From Paenibacillus oryzae (GTDB lineage Bacteria > Bacillota > Bacilli > Paenibacillales > Paenibacillaceae), in NCBI RefSeq assembly GCF_001675045.1, contig NZ_LYPA01000046.1, positions 91,678-155,677 on the forward strand: 64,000 bases of DNA. Reading direction: 5' to 3'. The position numbers and the translations under genes are program-made. Below are positions 43,184 to 51,619 of this stretch, in pieces; within the stretch, counting starts at the first letter, position 1; each line of letters starts with the position of its first letter. Below the pieces are notes generated by a model that ran no database searches, was not told where the DNA came from, and saw only the letters and a list, made by a program, of their open reading frames with translations.

Positions 43184-43810
43184 CTATTGTTGCTTTTTTA
43201 TCGCATTTATCATTGTATTCCATGCCTCAAATGGGAAGGAGAGGGACTCCGATTGTCTTAGTGAATAAGCGGTGCTTCCTTCGAAAACCCAGCCGTATGG
43301 CTCCTTGTACACCCATTTGCGATCACAGCTCTCCCAAAATTTCGGGTCCTCAAATTCCCTCTGTCTGGGCCAACATTGCAGCTCTTCTTCTGTAAAAAGG
43401 CCTGAAATGCGGCGCATGTGGAGCTCCCAGGCAAAAACGGAGTCATAATTAGTGCAGCTCTCCACGCCAACGAATCTTCTTAGCAGTAAAGACGGAATCC
43501 ATAGGTCCGTTTCATATTTTTTGGCAAGATGTTCGGAGATCAGTTTCCATTCCTCGAATCTTAGGACAAAAGGGTGAAAATGGGCTTGGTCATCCCAGGC
43601 GATCTCGATATCTTCGTCGTTTTTCTCTTGAAGCGCCAGCGAAATATAACAAAAATCATCGCCTGGATCAAGCAGCAATGCAATATGATCAGTGACGTCC
43701 ATCCGTATAGGCTGATCCTCCAGGCATTCGTACGAAAAGTCATCCTCCAGCCGCCATTCATAACGATCCCAAAAGATACGTGATTGCGCCAAATCGGATT
43801 GCAGCAGCAT
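43184..43810 (-). CDS. Hypothetical acidic, aromatic-rich protein
   Basis: The 208-residue product is not recognised. It is cytoplasmic, acidic and unusually rich in Trp and Phe (for example WDRYEWRLEDDF, WESCDRKWVYKEPYGWVF). The ATG at 43810 is chosen because AAGGAGGG lies seven bases upstream; the ATG at 43831 would place this site inside the gene. The stop lies nine bases from element B. Codon use looks ordinary. Confidence 0.7.
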   Translation of the reverse strand: MLLQSDLAQSRIFWDRYEWRLEDDFSYECLEDQPIRMDVTDHIALLLDPGDDFCYISLALQEKNDEDIEIAWDDQAHFHPFVLRFEEWKLISEHLAKKYETDLWIPSLLLRRFVGVESCTNYDSVFAWELHMRRISGLFTEEELQCWPRQREFEDPKFWESCDRKWVYKEPYGWVFEGSTAYSLRQSESLSFPFEAWNTMINAIKKQQ

Positions 43811-43904
43811 AACAAAACCCTCCTTTTTCATACCGCCGTAACGGCAGTGCTTGTCTACTAAGAGTATACCAAGAGGGTTTTTTTGTGAAAAGTTTTCTAT
43901 CTCA

Positions 43905-44035
43905 ACTTAATAGCCTGAGTAGCTCTGGCAGCTCTAGTAGCTCTTTGCTGCACTAGCAGCACTGGCAGTTCTAGAGAAGCACTAGAGCTCTAGCAGCTTA
44001 GTAGCACTGGCCGCTCTAGCAGCTCTGGGCTGCAA
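43905..44035. repeat. AGCTCTAG / AGCACT low-complexity repeat
   Basis: Short words such as TAGCAGCTCT, TAGCACTGGC and CTCTAGCAGC recur in irregular order over about 130 bases, with partial self-complementarity. It begins the 840-bp non-coding space between the genes at 43810 and 44651. Confidence 0.75.
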
Positions 44036-44178
44036 TAATATGCGGGGATGGGTATCTTTTGCATGAGTCATCTGGAGTCAGACGATTCATATTGGGCATA
44101 TCAGACAAATCAGTCTTATGAGTCAATTAAACATATAGAATTGCATAATTGGTGCTGGTTACGAGCTAGCTAATTTTA

Positions 44179-44360
44179 ACGGACAAAAATGAGTGTTACA
44201 GGGCTGATTAGCCATGTTTAAGAATTCTAACAGACATCAGTGTCCGGTACAGAGGGATTTTCACGAAAATTAGTCTATTTTACGCTTTTGACGGACATTT
44301 TTTTCCGTTACAAATTAATTTTGAAGTAAATACACATTCTAACGGACATAACTGACCGCT
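44179..44360. repeat. Four-palindrome array, 51-61-51 spacing (copy Y)
   Basis: Degenerate palindromes of the ACGGACA-n-TGTCCGTTA type begin at 44179, 44230, 44291 and 44342, giving steps of 51, 61 and 51 bases, exactly as at 5410-5592. The fourth palindrome runs into the 37-bp tandem array. Confidence 0.72.
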
Positions 44361-44640
44361 CTGGCTCCAATTAAGCTGTGATGTCACTCTGAACGCCTAG
44401 CTCCAAGCTAGATGGGACGTCATCTGCCCGTCTAGCATCAAACAAAGCGCGACCTCCCCCTGCCCGCCCTGGCGCCAATCAAGCTGGGATGTCACTCTGC
44501 CCGCCCTGGCGCCAATCAAGCTGGGATGTCACTCTGCCCGCCCTGGCGCCAATAAAGCCTGGATGTCACTCTGCCCGCCCTGGAGCCAATCAAGCCGGGA
44601 TGTCACTCTAACCGCCTGGCGTCAAGCAAGTCCGCTGCCA
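44353..44640. repeat. 37-bp tandem array, about eight units
   Basis: Units start at 44353, 44390, 44425, 44461, 44498, 44535, 44572 and 44609. The last five keep an exact 37-bp step, with the core CTGGCGCCAATCAAGC and GGATGTCACTCTG; the first three are diverged. It is non-coding and ends about 10 bases from the stop of the leftward gene at 44651. Confidence 0.92.
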
Positions 44641-44650
44641 TCTATTTCAC

Positions 44651-45301
44651 TTAATGAGTGAGCTGGAATTCACGATATCGCTTTTTATCAGCGTTGACGG
44701 CCATCAGCAGTTGATCAGAAACAAGCTTGTTCAATATTCGTCGCGCCTGTCTGTCGGATAGCTGCAAATACATTGCGGCTTCTTCACAATTGAAAGGCCG
44801 CAGAATTCCCCGAGCAAAACGTAAAACCTCATTTTCAGCCCAGCCTAAGGATGGGGATGCAGGTATGGATATAAACTTGCCGATGAAGGAAAGAACCAAT
44901 TGCTTGCATACTTCAGGCTCATCTACGATAGACAAATAAGCGATTGGCAGAAACATCCAGCCATCTAGCGTTAAGTAAGCTTGCTTCATGCACAAATCCT
45001 TAAAGCGCCATGCCTCTATATCTCTGGCATGTGATCTGTAGCCATGGATTTCAATACACGCTTTGGCATTTCCGGGCATGTAGGCCAAATCCAAATACCG
45101 GTATTTATTGCTGAAATCCCGCATCTCCCATTCTGGATAAAGGTGATCCAAATTGCCAACCGCAGGATACCAAATGGTTTTGAGAAATTCTTTTGTCCCA
45201 TGGCCCAGCCCCTTCTCAAGCAACTCCTGTCTCCGCTTATTTCTTTCTTCCGCTATTTGCTTATCCAGCCAATCATTAAATACATCATCAAAGCTTTTCA
45301 T
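44651..45301 (-). CDS. Probable VSR/DUF559-like nuclease-fold protein with C-terminal helix-turn-helix
   Basis: The 216-residue protein is not a family I can name. Residues about 68-130 (YLDLAYMPGNAKACIEIHGY, then RFKDLCMKQAYLTLDGWMFLP) follow the order of VSR/DUF559-type PD-(D/E)xK folds: Asp strand, Glu-x-x-Gly strand with a His, then an Arg/Leu helix and a Gly-Trp strand. The C-terminus has a winged-helix-like segment (CEEAAMYLQLSDRQARRILNKLVSDQLL in parts). ATG 45301 has AAAGGACAG upstream. It may be a DNA-binding regulator that retains an inactive nuclease core; this is inferred. Confidence 0.6.
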   Translation of the reverse strand: MKSFDDVFNDWLDKQIAEERNKRRQELLEKGLGHGTKEFLKTIWYPAVGNLDHLYPEWEMRDFSNKYRYLDLAYMPGNAKACIEIHGYRSHARDIEAWRFKDLCMKQAYLTLDGWMFLPIAYLSIVDEPEVCKQLVLSFIGKFISIPASPSLGWAENEVLRFARGILRPFNCEEAAMYLQLSDRQARRILNKLVSDQLLMAVNADKKRYREFQLTH

Positions 45302-45338
45302 TAGACAACTGTCCTTTCGATATGATAATTAAGGGAAC

Positions 45339-45394
45339 AAAAAAGCCGCTTTGACCAAGAACCTGTCATTCAGGTTATCTCGATTCAAAGCGGC
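45339..45394 (-). terminator. Terminator-like hairpin in the leader of the 44651-45301 gene
   Basis: GCCGCTTTGA (45345-45354) pairs with TCAAAGCGGC (45385-45394), with an inner AACCTG/CAGGTT. On the minus strand it is followed by six T and lies 38 bases before the ATG. It either shields the gene from read-through or acts as an attenuator. Confidence 0.65.
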
Positions 45395-45557
45395 ATGTGC
45401 TTCACGCCAGTTATATATCTATGCGAATAGTATAGATTAGCCTTACTGCGAAGTCCAGCAATGTATCTACTTTATATAAAGGCCGCATGTGACTTGCGTC
45501 ACAGGTTTGTTGCAGAATATGTATAAGATGAAAAATATAAAGAGTTTATGATACTCC

Positions 45558-45720
45558 ACTAAGCAAAGTATATTTGATTTGTATCGGGTGTTCAACTAAG
45601 CAAAAGTATATTCGATTTGTAAGCGGTGTCCGACTAAGCAAAAGTATATTCGATTTATATGCGGTGTTCGACTAAGTAAAAGTGTATTCGTTTTTGTAAG
45701 CGGTGTTTGACTAAGCAGAA
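45558..45720. repeat. 38-bp tandem array, five units
   Basis: Units with ACTAAGCAAAAGTATATTCG followed by ATTTGTAAGCGGTGT start at 45558, 45595, 45633, 45671 and 45710 and decay further right (a related word recurs near 45810). It is AT-rich and non-coding. Confidence 0.85.
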
Positions 45721-46281
45721 CTTTCTCGTCTTTGAATGCGCTTGAATAAGTACAACCATGTAAGTGTTTAAAATATTGCAAGTATTTGCAAGTGGAACTT
45801 ATTTATGCAAAAGTATACTCGCTTCTATAAGCAGTGCTTTTATGCAGAAACTATACTTTGACGGGTGTTTTATCTAGACATTCTCTGGTTGTTGGCTGAT
45901 GCTTCAAGCGCTATGCTGGTCATACCGTATTTTTGCCGCTCGGGATCGAAATGAGTTTGTGGTAATTTTTTCGTATAGTTATTTTTGAACTATGGTTTTC
46001 AAAAAAAATGGGTTAAAGTGAAAACAAGACGTCGCTTGCTTGAATAGTAGGCGGCTTTTATTTTCGTTGGAAACAGCGAAATGTGAAAGCGAATACATGG
46101 AGCTCGAAAATGCGGGTAAAAGTTTTTTTGATAAAAATATGCCTGGGGGTTAGTTGATTTTTTGCGTAGGGTTTGTTTGAAGATTTAATTGAGGTTTTGT
46201 TTGAAGCTTGCATTATGATTGAGGTTTTGTTTGAGGTTTGCATTTAGTTTGCATTTTTTGATTCAGAATGGAGTTGATGAT
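45721..46281. other. AT-rich gene-free stretch before the exporter operon
   Basis: No supported gene is seen. It holds decayed 38-bp repeat units to about 45870 and a 30-bp direct repeat (TTGAGGTTTTGTTTGA at 46189 and 46219). The promoter of the downstream operon should lie here, but no clear pair was found. Confidence 0.5.
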
Positions 46282-48621
46282 GTGCAGTCAGACCGTACCA
46301 AAGCCCAGTTGCTGTCGCAAATGGGAGTAGCGGAGAAGGACGTTATTTATGAGCTTTTATGCGATCGTTCGGTCGAAGGCGGATTTCGGGATACACTGCT
46401 TGTTCTCACCGCAAAAGGCTTGTTTATTGCATGTTCCCGGAAGGAACTGGAAGGGGAAAAGGTATTTCGCGGCTTTCCGCTAAAAAAGAACAAGCGTTTC
46501 CGCAGCTTGGCAATGGTTACGCCCGGAGCCGGCTCATCGTCGGAACCCGAAGCTGCAGCCACAGCCGATGACTGGTCAACCGAGCATATCCCCCTGGAGG
46601 ATATTGAAAGCTTATCCATCGTTAACCTGGTCGCCTCCGGCCTCCTGGTTGTCAAAACGAAGGAGGAGCGGGCCATAGCCGCGTTTACGAACGGCTTAAT
46701 GAGCCGCGCCTCGCTGCTGTCAAAGCTGTTCGACAAGGTGAAAAAAGGCGAGGAGATCGAGCCGGAGCTGCTGGAGAAAAACGAAGCCGAGGAGAACTGT
46801 CCCGCCTGCGGAATGATTTATCCAGAGCCGGAGCGGCGCATTTGTCCCAAATGCATGAAAAAGTCGGCTATTTTTGCTAGGCTGCTTAAATTTGCAGTTC
46901 CCTATAAAAAAACAGTCGCTATCGTTATCTTTTTGATGCTGCTTAACGCCGTTTGCGCATTAGCTATTCCTTATTTGACGGGAACAGTGCTGTTTGACCA
47001 GGCTCTGGCGGGCAAAGGAGCATTCGCCGGGCAAATCGGCCTTGTTGTTGGACTCATTATTTTGTTCCGAACATTGTCGCTGCTGTTTGGCATTTTGTAT
47101 GGCTACCTGAATGCAAAAATGGCGATTAGCGTCGTGTTTGATTTGAAGTCGGCGGTTTTTACCGCTATGCAGCGGCTGTCGCTCAGCTTTTTTCAGCGCA
47201 GGCAGACCGGTCATCTGATGACTCGAATCAACAACGATTCCACCGAACTTCAATTCTTTTTTATCGACGGCTTATCGTATTTTATTGTCAATCTAATGAA
47301 TATCATCGGAATAACCGTTATTTTGCTGATGCTGGACTGGAAGCTGACGCTGCTTTGCTTTTTGCCGCTTCCTCTCGTTATTTTGCTCGTTCAAAAGGCC
47401 TTCCCCAAGCTGTGGAGACTTTCGTGGCGAAGTCATCGGCGCGTATCTGCGCTTAACTCCATGATCAGCGACTCCATTAAGGGAACGCGGGTTGTCAAGG
47501 CATTCGGAATGGAGAAAAAGGAAATGACGCGTTTCCACGGGGTTAACCAAAACTATGCCGGGGCCGAACAGCGTTACTCCAAATTGAGCGGCACCATCTT
47601 TCCCGTATTGAATGTGTTGACGCAGCTTGGCGGCATGCTGATCTGGGCTTTTGGCGGCTGGATGATCATGCAGGGAGAAATGCCGTTTGGTCTATTGCTT
47701 ACCTTTGTTTATTACATGTATATGCTGTATGGGCCAATCGAATTTATGAACAACATTGTGGGCTGGTGGTCGCATTGCATGTCGGCGGGGCAGCGGATTT
47801 TTGAAATACAGGATGCAGTGCCGGAGGTTCAGGACAAGGAGGACGCCATTCATCTGTCCACGCTTAAGGGCGATATCGAGCTTTCTAATGTAACGTTTGG
47901 ATATGAGCCTAACAAACCTATTCTCAAGGGGATTAACCTGAAGGTGAAGGAAGGCGAAATGTTAGGCATAGTGGGGCACTCCGGTGCGGGGAAATCCACG
48001 CTGGTTAATGTCATTTCGCGCCTTTATGAAGTGAATGAAGGAGCTGTCAGGTTTGGAGGCATAGACGTTCGCGACTTATCCTCCTCCTCGCTTCGCAATC
48101 ATATCGGCATTGTTTCACAGGAGATTTATGTGTTCTCGGGCAGTATTGCCGAAAATATCGCTTATGTCAATCCCGATTGCAGCATAGAGGAAATCATCTA
48201 TGCATCGCGGATCGCGGGCGCCCACGACTTTATCAACAAGCTGCCGGACGGCTATGACACAATCGTTGGTACGGGCGGTTATGATCTGTCAGGCGGCGAA
48301 AAGCAGCGCTTGTCCATTGCGCGGGCGGTGCTGCATAATCCGCGGCTGCTTATTCTCGACGAAGCAACCGCTTCGCTGGATACCGAAACAGAGGTGCAAA
48401 TTCAGGAGGCGCTGGAGAAGCTGATCCGGGGCCGCACAACCATTGCGATTGCCCATCGTTTGTCAACGCTGCGGAACGCCCATTACCTTGCCGTTGTGGA
48501 GGACGGGAAAATCGTCGAGGAAGGCTCGCACTCCGACTTGTTGGCGAAGGACGGCTCCTATGCCGGATTAGTGAAAAAGCATGACGAGGCTTTAAAAATG
48601 AATGAGGTGGTTTTGGCATGA
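46282..48621 (+). CDS. ABC exporter half-transporter with N-terminal PH-like region and zinc ribbon
   Basis: The 779-residue protein has an N-terminal soluble region of about 170 residues resembling a PH-type beta domain (TLLVLTAKGLFIACSRKEL, IPLEDIESLSIVNLVASGLLVVKT). A four-Cys zinc ribbon follows (CPACG and CPKC, residues 173-191), then six membrane helices of the MsbA type and an ATPase (GHSGAGKST, LSGGEKQRLSIARAV, LLILDEATASLD). The GTG start at 46282 lies eight bases after GGAG; the longer TTG frame enters a repeat. It overlaps the DUF1854 gene by four bases. With the 49205 gene it probably forms a heterodimer. The substrate is unknown. Confidence 0.85.
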   Translation: MQSDRTKAQLLSQMGVAEKDVIYELLCDRSVEGGFRDTLLVLTAKGLFIACSRKELEGEKVFRGFPLKKNKRFRSLAMVTPGAGSSSEPEAAATADDWSTEHIPLEDIESLSIVNLVASGLLVVKTKEERAIAAFTNGLMSRASLLSKLFDKVKKGEEIEPELLEKNEAEENCPACGMIYPEPERRICPKCMKKSAIFARLLKFAVPYKKTVAIVIFLMLLNAVCALAIPYLTGTVLFDQALAGKGAFAGQIGLVVGLIILFRTLSLLFGILYGYLNAKMAISVVFDLKSAVFTAMQRLSLSFFQRRQTGHLMTRINNDSTELQFFFIDGLSYFIVNLMNIIGITVILLMLDWKLTLLCFLPLPLVILLVQKAFPKLWRLSWRSHRRVSALNSMISDSIKGTRVVKAFGMEKKEMTRFHGVNQNYAGAEQRYSKLSGTIFPVLNVLTQLGGMLIWAFGGWMIMQGEMPFGLLLTFVYYMYMLYGPIEFMNNIVGWWSHCMSAGQRIFEIQDAVPEVQDKEDAIHLSTLKGDIELSNVTFGYEPNKPILKGINLKVKEGEMLGIVGHSGAGKSTLVNVISRLYEVNEGAVRFGGIDVRDLSSSSLRNHIGIVSQEIYVFSGSIAENIAYVNPDCSIEEIIYASRIAGAHDFINKLPDGYDTIVGTGGYDLSGGEKQRLSIARAVLHNPRLLILDEATASLDTETEVQIQEALEKLIRGRTTIAIAHRLSTLRNAHYLAVVEDGKIVEEGSHSDLLAKDGSYAGLVKKHDEALKMNEVVLA

Positions 48622-49187
48622 CGACAAAAACAATAGAGGCTGCAACCGAACAAAGCGAACAGGTTAGTACCGAACCTGTAATAACGGAGCTTGCCGAAGC
48701 GGCAGCTATCACATTTCTGGATCGGAGCAATGCGTCCTTTCGGTTGACCGAAGGAGGCATGCTGGCGGTGGAGCATGATGGAAAACAGCATGAGGCCGTT
48801 TACGTCCATAGCTCCTTTCCTCACAGCAACCGGGCTTCTTATCTTTCCATTCGCACCATTGAAAATAAAGAAATCGGCATTGTGCGGCAGCTTGAGGATT
48901 TTGACGAAGCAACGGCGGAATTGCTGGTGCAGCAGCTGCAGGTGCGGTATTTTGCGCCGCAAATAAACAAGCTTCTCAAGGTCAAGGAGGAGTTTGGCTA
49001 TTCCTATTGGGAGGCGGAGACGGACTCCGGCATTGTCAAATTTACGGTGCGCGGCGGCGTGGGACAAATCAAGCTGGTAACGCCGGTGCGGCTTCTTATT
49101 ACGGACGTGGATGGCAATCGCTTTATTATTCCCGACTACACGGCTTTGTCGGACAAAGAATACAGGATGATCGAATTGTATATGTAG
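48618..49187 (+). CDS. DUF1854-family protein of the paired exporter system
   Basis: The 189-residue soluble protein matches DUF1854 in its core (VYVHSSFPHSNRASYLSIRT, KEIGIVRQLEDFDEATAELL, RYFAPQINKLLKVKEEFGYSYW, then VTPVRLLITDVDGNRFIIPD). DUF1854 genes are found beside ABC exporters in several phyla, sometimes near cyanophycin genes; their biochemical role is not known. The start overlaps the first exporter gene (ATGA) and the second exporter follows 17 bases later, so the three proteins likely form one complex or pathway. Confidence 0.75.
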   Translation: MTTKTIEAATEQSEQVSTEPVITELAEAAAITFLDRSNASFRLTEGGMLAVEHDGKQHEAVYVHSSFPHSNRASYLSIRTIENKEIGIVRQLEDFDEATAELLVQQLQVRYFAPQINKLLKVKEEFGYSYWEAETDSGIVKFTVRGGVGQIKLVTPVRLLITDVDGNRFIIPDYTALSDKEYRMIELYM

Positions 49188-49204
49188 CAAGGGGGAACCA
49201 AGGA

Positions 49205-51451
49205 ATGAATTTGAATTACAGTCTTCCTCCGGATGATCGGGAAGCGGGGCAAGGCGCTGTCGGAGAGGACATACAATTTTGTATTCCCGCCAATCTTTCC
49301 CTGCTGGGCAGACGCATGAGCGGCTGGTTTTTGGTTGGAGAAAGCCGCTGGGCGTATGTGGAAAACGGCGAAGTAAAGCAAAGCGGAGAAATTGCGGAAG
49401 GCTCGAATTACAAGATGGTGCCGTTAATCGGAAATGTCATTTTGGAGTGCGAGTTATTCGGGGGCAAAACGATATTGGCACGCTCGACGATGGAGCATGC
49501 CGCCAGATACGGCTATTTATCTCAGGTGCTGAACGATAAGGCAAGCAGCAAAAAAGTGAGGATGTACAAAAGAGAGGAGGAAGCTTCCTGCGCCACCTGC
49601 GGAGGCGCGCTAATTCCGGGAACGCGAGTATGTCCGCGTTGTATGAACAAAGGCGCTGCCTTTAAACGATTGTTCGCCGTATCGGGGCGGCATTGGAAAA
49701 GCTTTATCCTCGTATTGGTCATTCTTTTTGCGTCGTCGGGACTGGCGCTATTGGGACCGTATTTTCAGAAGCTGCTCATAAATGGAGCCTTGCAGCCCGC
49801 CGCTGGGACGGAAGCAAGCACGACGCTATTTTTTTCCGCTATTGCGGGTATGGTGGGCTGCCTTCTGGTCGCAGAGCTGCTGGGCATTACCCGTAACCGT
49901 ATGATGGCGGGCATCAGCTCCGGCATTTCAGCCGATTTGCGCAAGCTTGTCTATGACAAGACGCAAAGCCTGTCGCTTGGCTTTATGACCTCGCAAAGAG
50001 CGGGAGACATGATGAACCGGATCACCTCCGATACCGAGCGGATTCGTCAGCTCATTCAGGAGCTGTGCACGACGGCGGTTTATCAGCTGATTATGCTGGT
50101 TGCAGCCAGCACGCTTTTGTTTATGGCGGATTGGCGATTGGCTATTGTGGTGCTCCTGCCAGCGCCAATTGTTGCTTATTTGCACCGGTACATATGGAAA
50201 AATGTACTGAACAGGCTGTTCCATAAGCAATGGCGCGTCTATGACAAGGCCAATTCCTTTCTCCATGATGTATTAAGCGGCATAAGAGTTGTAAAGGCAT
50301 TTGGCAAGGAAGAACGGGAAATCAAGCGATTCCGCGAATATAACGCCAATTATGCCGCCATGACGCTTAAAAGCGAAAAGCTGTACAGCATTCTTTCGCC
50401 GATTACTAACTATTTAATTCAGCTTGGCCAATATTTTGTGCTGCTGATCGGGTGCAACCTGATTTTGCGCAGCGAGATGAGCATTGGTGAGCTTATTCAG
50501 TTCAGCGCGTACGCCTCTATGATTTTTGGACCTATCTCGTGGCTTATGTTTATGCCCAGATGGGTAGCCAACGCGATCGTATCCATCGAGCGGATTTTTT
50601 CGGTCATTGACGAGCGTCCCGAGGTGGAGGAGGCCCGCCAGCCAATCAAGCATGATATAAAAGGCCATGTTCAATTTAAGGATGTTTATTTTGGCTACAA
50701 ATCGTATGAGGCTGTGTTAAGGGATATTAACCTCGAAATAAAGCCTGGCGAAATGATTGGACTTGTAGGGCATTCAGGCTCCGGAAAATCAACGCTGATC
50801 AATTTGCTTTCACGGTTTTATGATGTCAATGAAGGTGTCATCACCATTGACGGGGTTGATATTCGGGAAATCGAGCAGTCGGAGCTGCGTTCGCAAATCG
50901 GCGTTGTTCTGCAGGAAACGTTCCTGTTTAACGGGTCTATTATGGATAATATCCGTTATGCCAAAACGGATGCGACTAACGAGGAAGTGATAGAGGCGGC
51001 GCGGATCGCCAATGCGCACAACTTCATTATTGGGCAAGCCGATGGCTACGATACGATGCTGGACGAAAACGGCAGCAATCTCTCAGGAGGCGAGCGCCAG
51101 CGGCTGGCGATAGCGAGAGCGGTTTTGGGCAATCCGCGGCTGCTTATTCTGGATGAAGCAACGGCCTCGCTGGATATCGAGACGGAATCGGCCATTCAGG
51201 AGGCGCTCCAGCGGCTGGCGCGCGGCCGTACGACGGTAGCGATTGCCCATCGCCTTTCCACGCTGCGCAACGCCGACCGTCTGATTGTATTGGAGAAGGG
51301 ACGGATTGCGGAAACGGGCACCCACACCGAACTGATGCAGAAGAAGGGCATTTATTATAAGCTCATTCAAGCCCAGCGCGAAATGTCGACGCGGATTGAC
51401 AAGGAGTTTGTATCCGGCATATCTGAGGAAGCCGAGGCTGGCGCCGTTTAA
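49205..51451 (+). CDS. ABC exporter half-transporter with N-terminal sensor-like region and zinc ribbon
   Basis: The 748-residue protein mirrors the 46282 product. It has a shorter N-terminal soluble beta region (about 1-120), a zinc ribbon (CATCG starting at residue 129, CPRC), six membrane helices and an ATPase (GHSGSGKST, LSGGERQRLAIARAV, LLILDEATASLDIE). Both ATPases keep full motifs, so neither half looks inactive. ATG 49205 has AGGGGG about ten bases upstream; an in-frame TTG at 49007 would overlap DUF1854. A strong forked terminator follows the stop. Confidence 0.87.
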   Translation: MNLNYSLPPDDREAGQGAVGEDIQFCIPANLSLLGRRMSGWFLVGESRWAYVENGEVKQSGEIAEGSNYKMVPLIGNVILECELFGGKTILARSTMEHAARYGYLSQVLNDKASSKKVRMYKREEEASCATCGGALIPGTRVCPRCMNKGAAFKRLFAVSGRHWKSFILVLVILFASSGLALLGPYFQKLLINGALQPAAGTEASTTLFFSAIAGMVGCLLVAELLGITRNRMMAGISSGISADLRKLVYDKTQSLSLGFMTSQRAGDMMNRITSDTERIRQLIQELCTTAVYQLIMLVAASTLLFMADWRLAIVVLLPAPIVAYLHRYIWKNVLNRLFHKQWRVYDKANSFLHDVLSGIRVVKAFGKEEREIKRFREYNANYAAMTLKSEKLYSILSPITNYLIQLGQYFVLLIGCNLILRSEMSIGELIQFSAYASMIFGPISWLMFMPRWVANAIVSIERIFSVIDERPEVEEARQPIKHDIKGHVQFKDVYFGYKSYEAVLRDINLEIKPGEMIGLVGHSGSGKSTLINLLSRFYDVNEGVITIDGVDIREIEQSELRSQIGVVLQETFLFNGSIMDNIRYAKTDATNEEVIEAARIANAHNFIIGQADGYDTMLDENGSNLSGGERQRLAIARAVLGNPRLLILDEATASLDIETESAIQEALQRLARGRTTVAIAHRLSTLRNADRLIVLEKGRIAETGTHTELMQKKGIYYKLIQAQREMSTRIDKEFVSGISEEAEAGAV

Positions 51452-51469
51452 GGCGCCGAAAATAAGAGA

Positions 51470-51552
51470 AGGCAAGCGGGTAGGGGACTAACCCCCGTCT
51501 CTGAGACGGGTCAGTTCCTGGGTACGTATCCCCCGCTTGCCTTTTCTTTTTT
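51470..51552. terminator. Forked bidirectional terminator
   Basis: The outer stem AGGCAAGCGGG (51470-51480) pairs with CCCGCTTGCCT (51532-51542). It encloses a second hairpin CCCGTCTC-TGA-GAGACGGG and the words TAGGGGACTAAC and GTCAGTTCCTGGGTAC. TTTTCTTTTTT follows on the plus strand; the other side is T-rich on the minus strand. It serves the exporter operon and probably the convergent GH125 gene. Confidence 0.8.
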
Positions 51553-51570
51553 AGGTGCAAGCCCTCTTAG

Positions 51571-51604
51571 CGGCATACACCGCTGAAGCTCTTTTGTTCA
51601 ACTT
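51571..51604. mobile_element. Element B end fragment
   Basis: The plus-strand sequence ACCGCTGAAGCTCTTTTGTTCAAC is the complement of the element B end (GTTGAACAAAAGAGCTTCAG then CGGT). It lies between the forked terminator and the end of the GH125 gene. Confidence 0.65.
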
Positions 51605-51619
51605 ATTCAGCTTATCAGC

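Noticed and set aside
43905..44035. tRNA-like or structured RNA in the AGCTCTAG-rich stretch
   Set aside because: The words are irregular, with no cloverleaf or T-loop motif; it reads as low-complexity DNA.
49007..49204. Extended N-terminus of the second exporter from a TTG at 49007
   Set aside because: It would overlap most of the end of the DUF1854 gene in another frame; ATG 49205 has a ribosome site and homologous domain onset.
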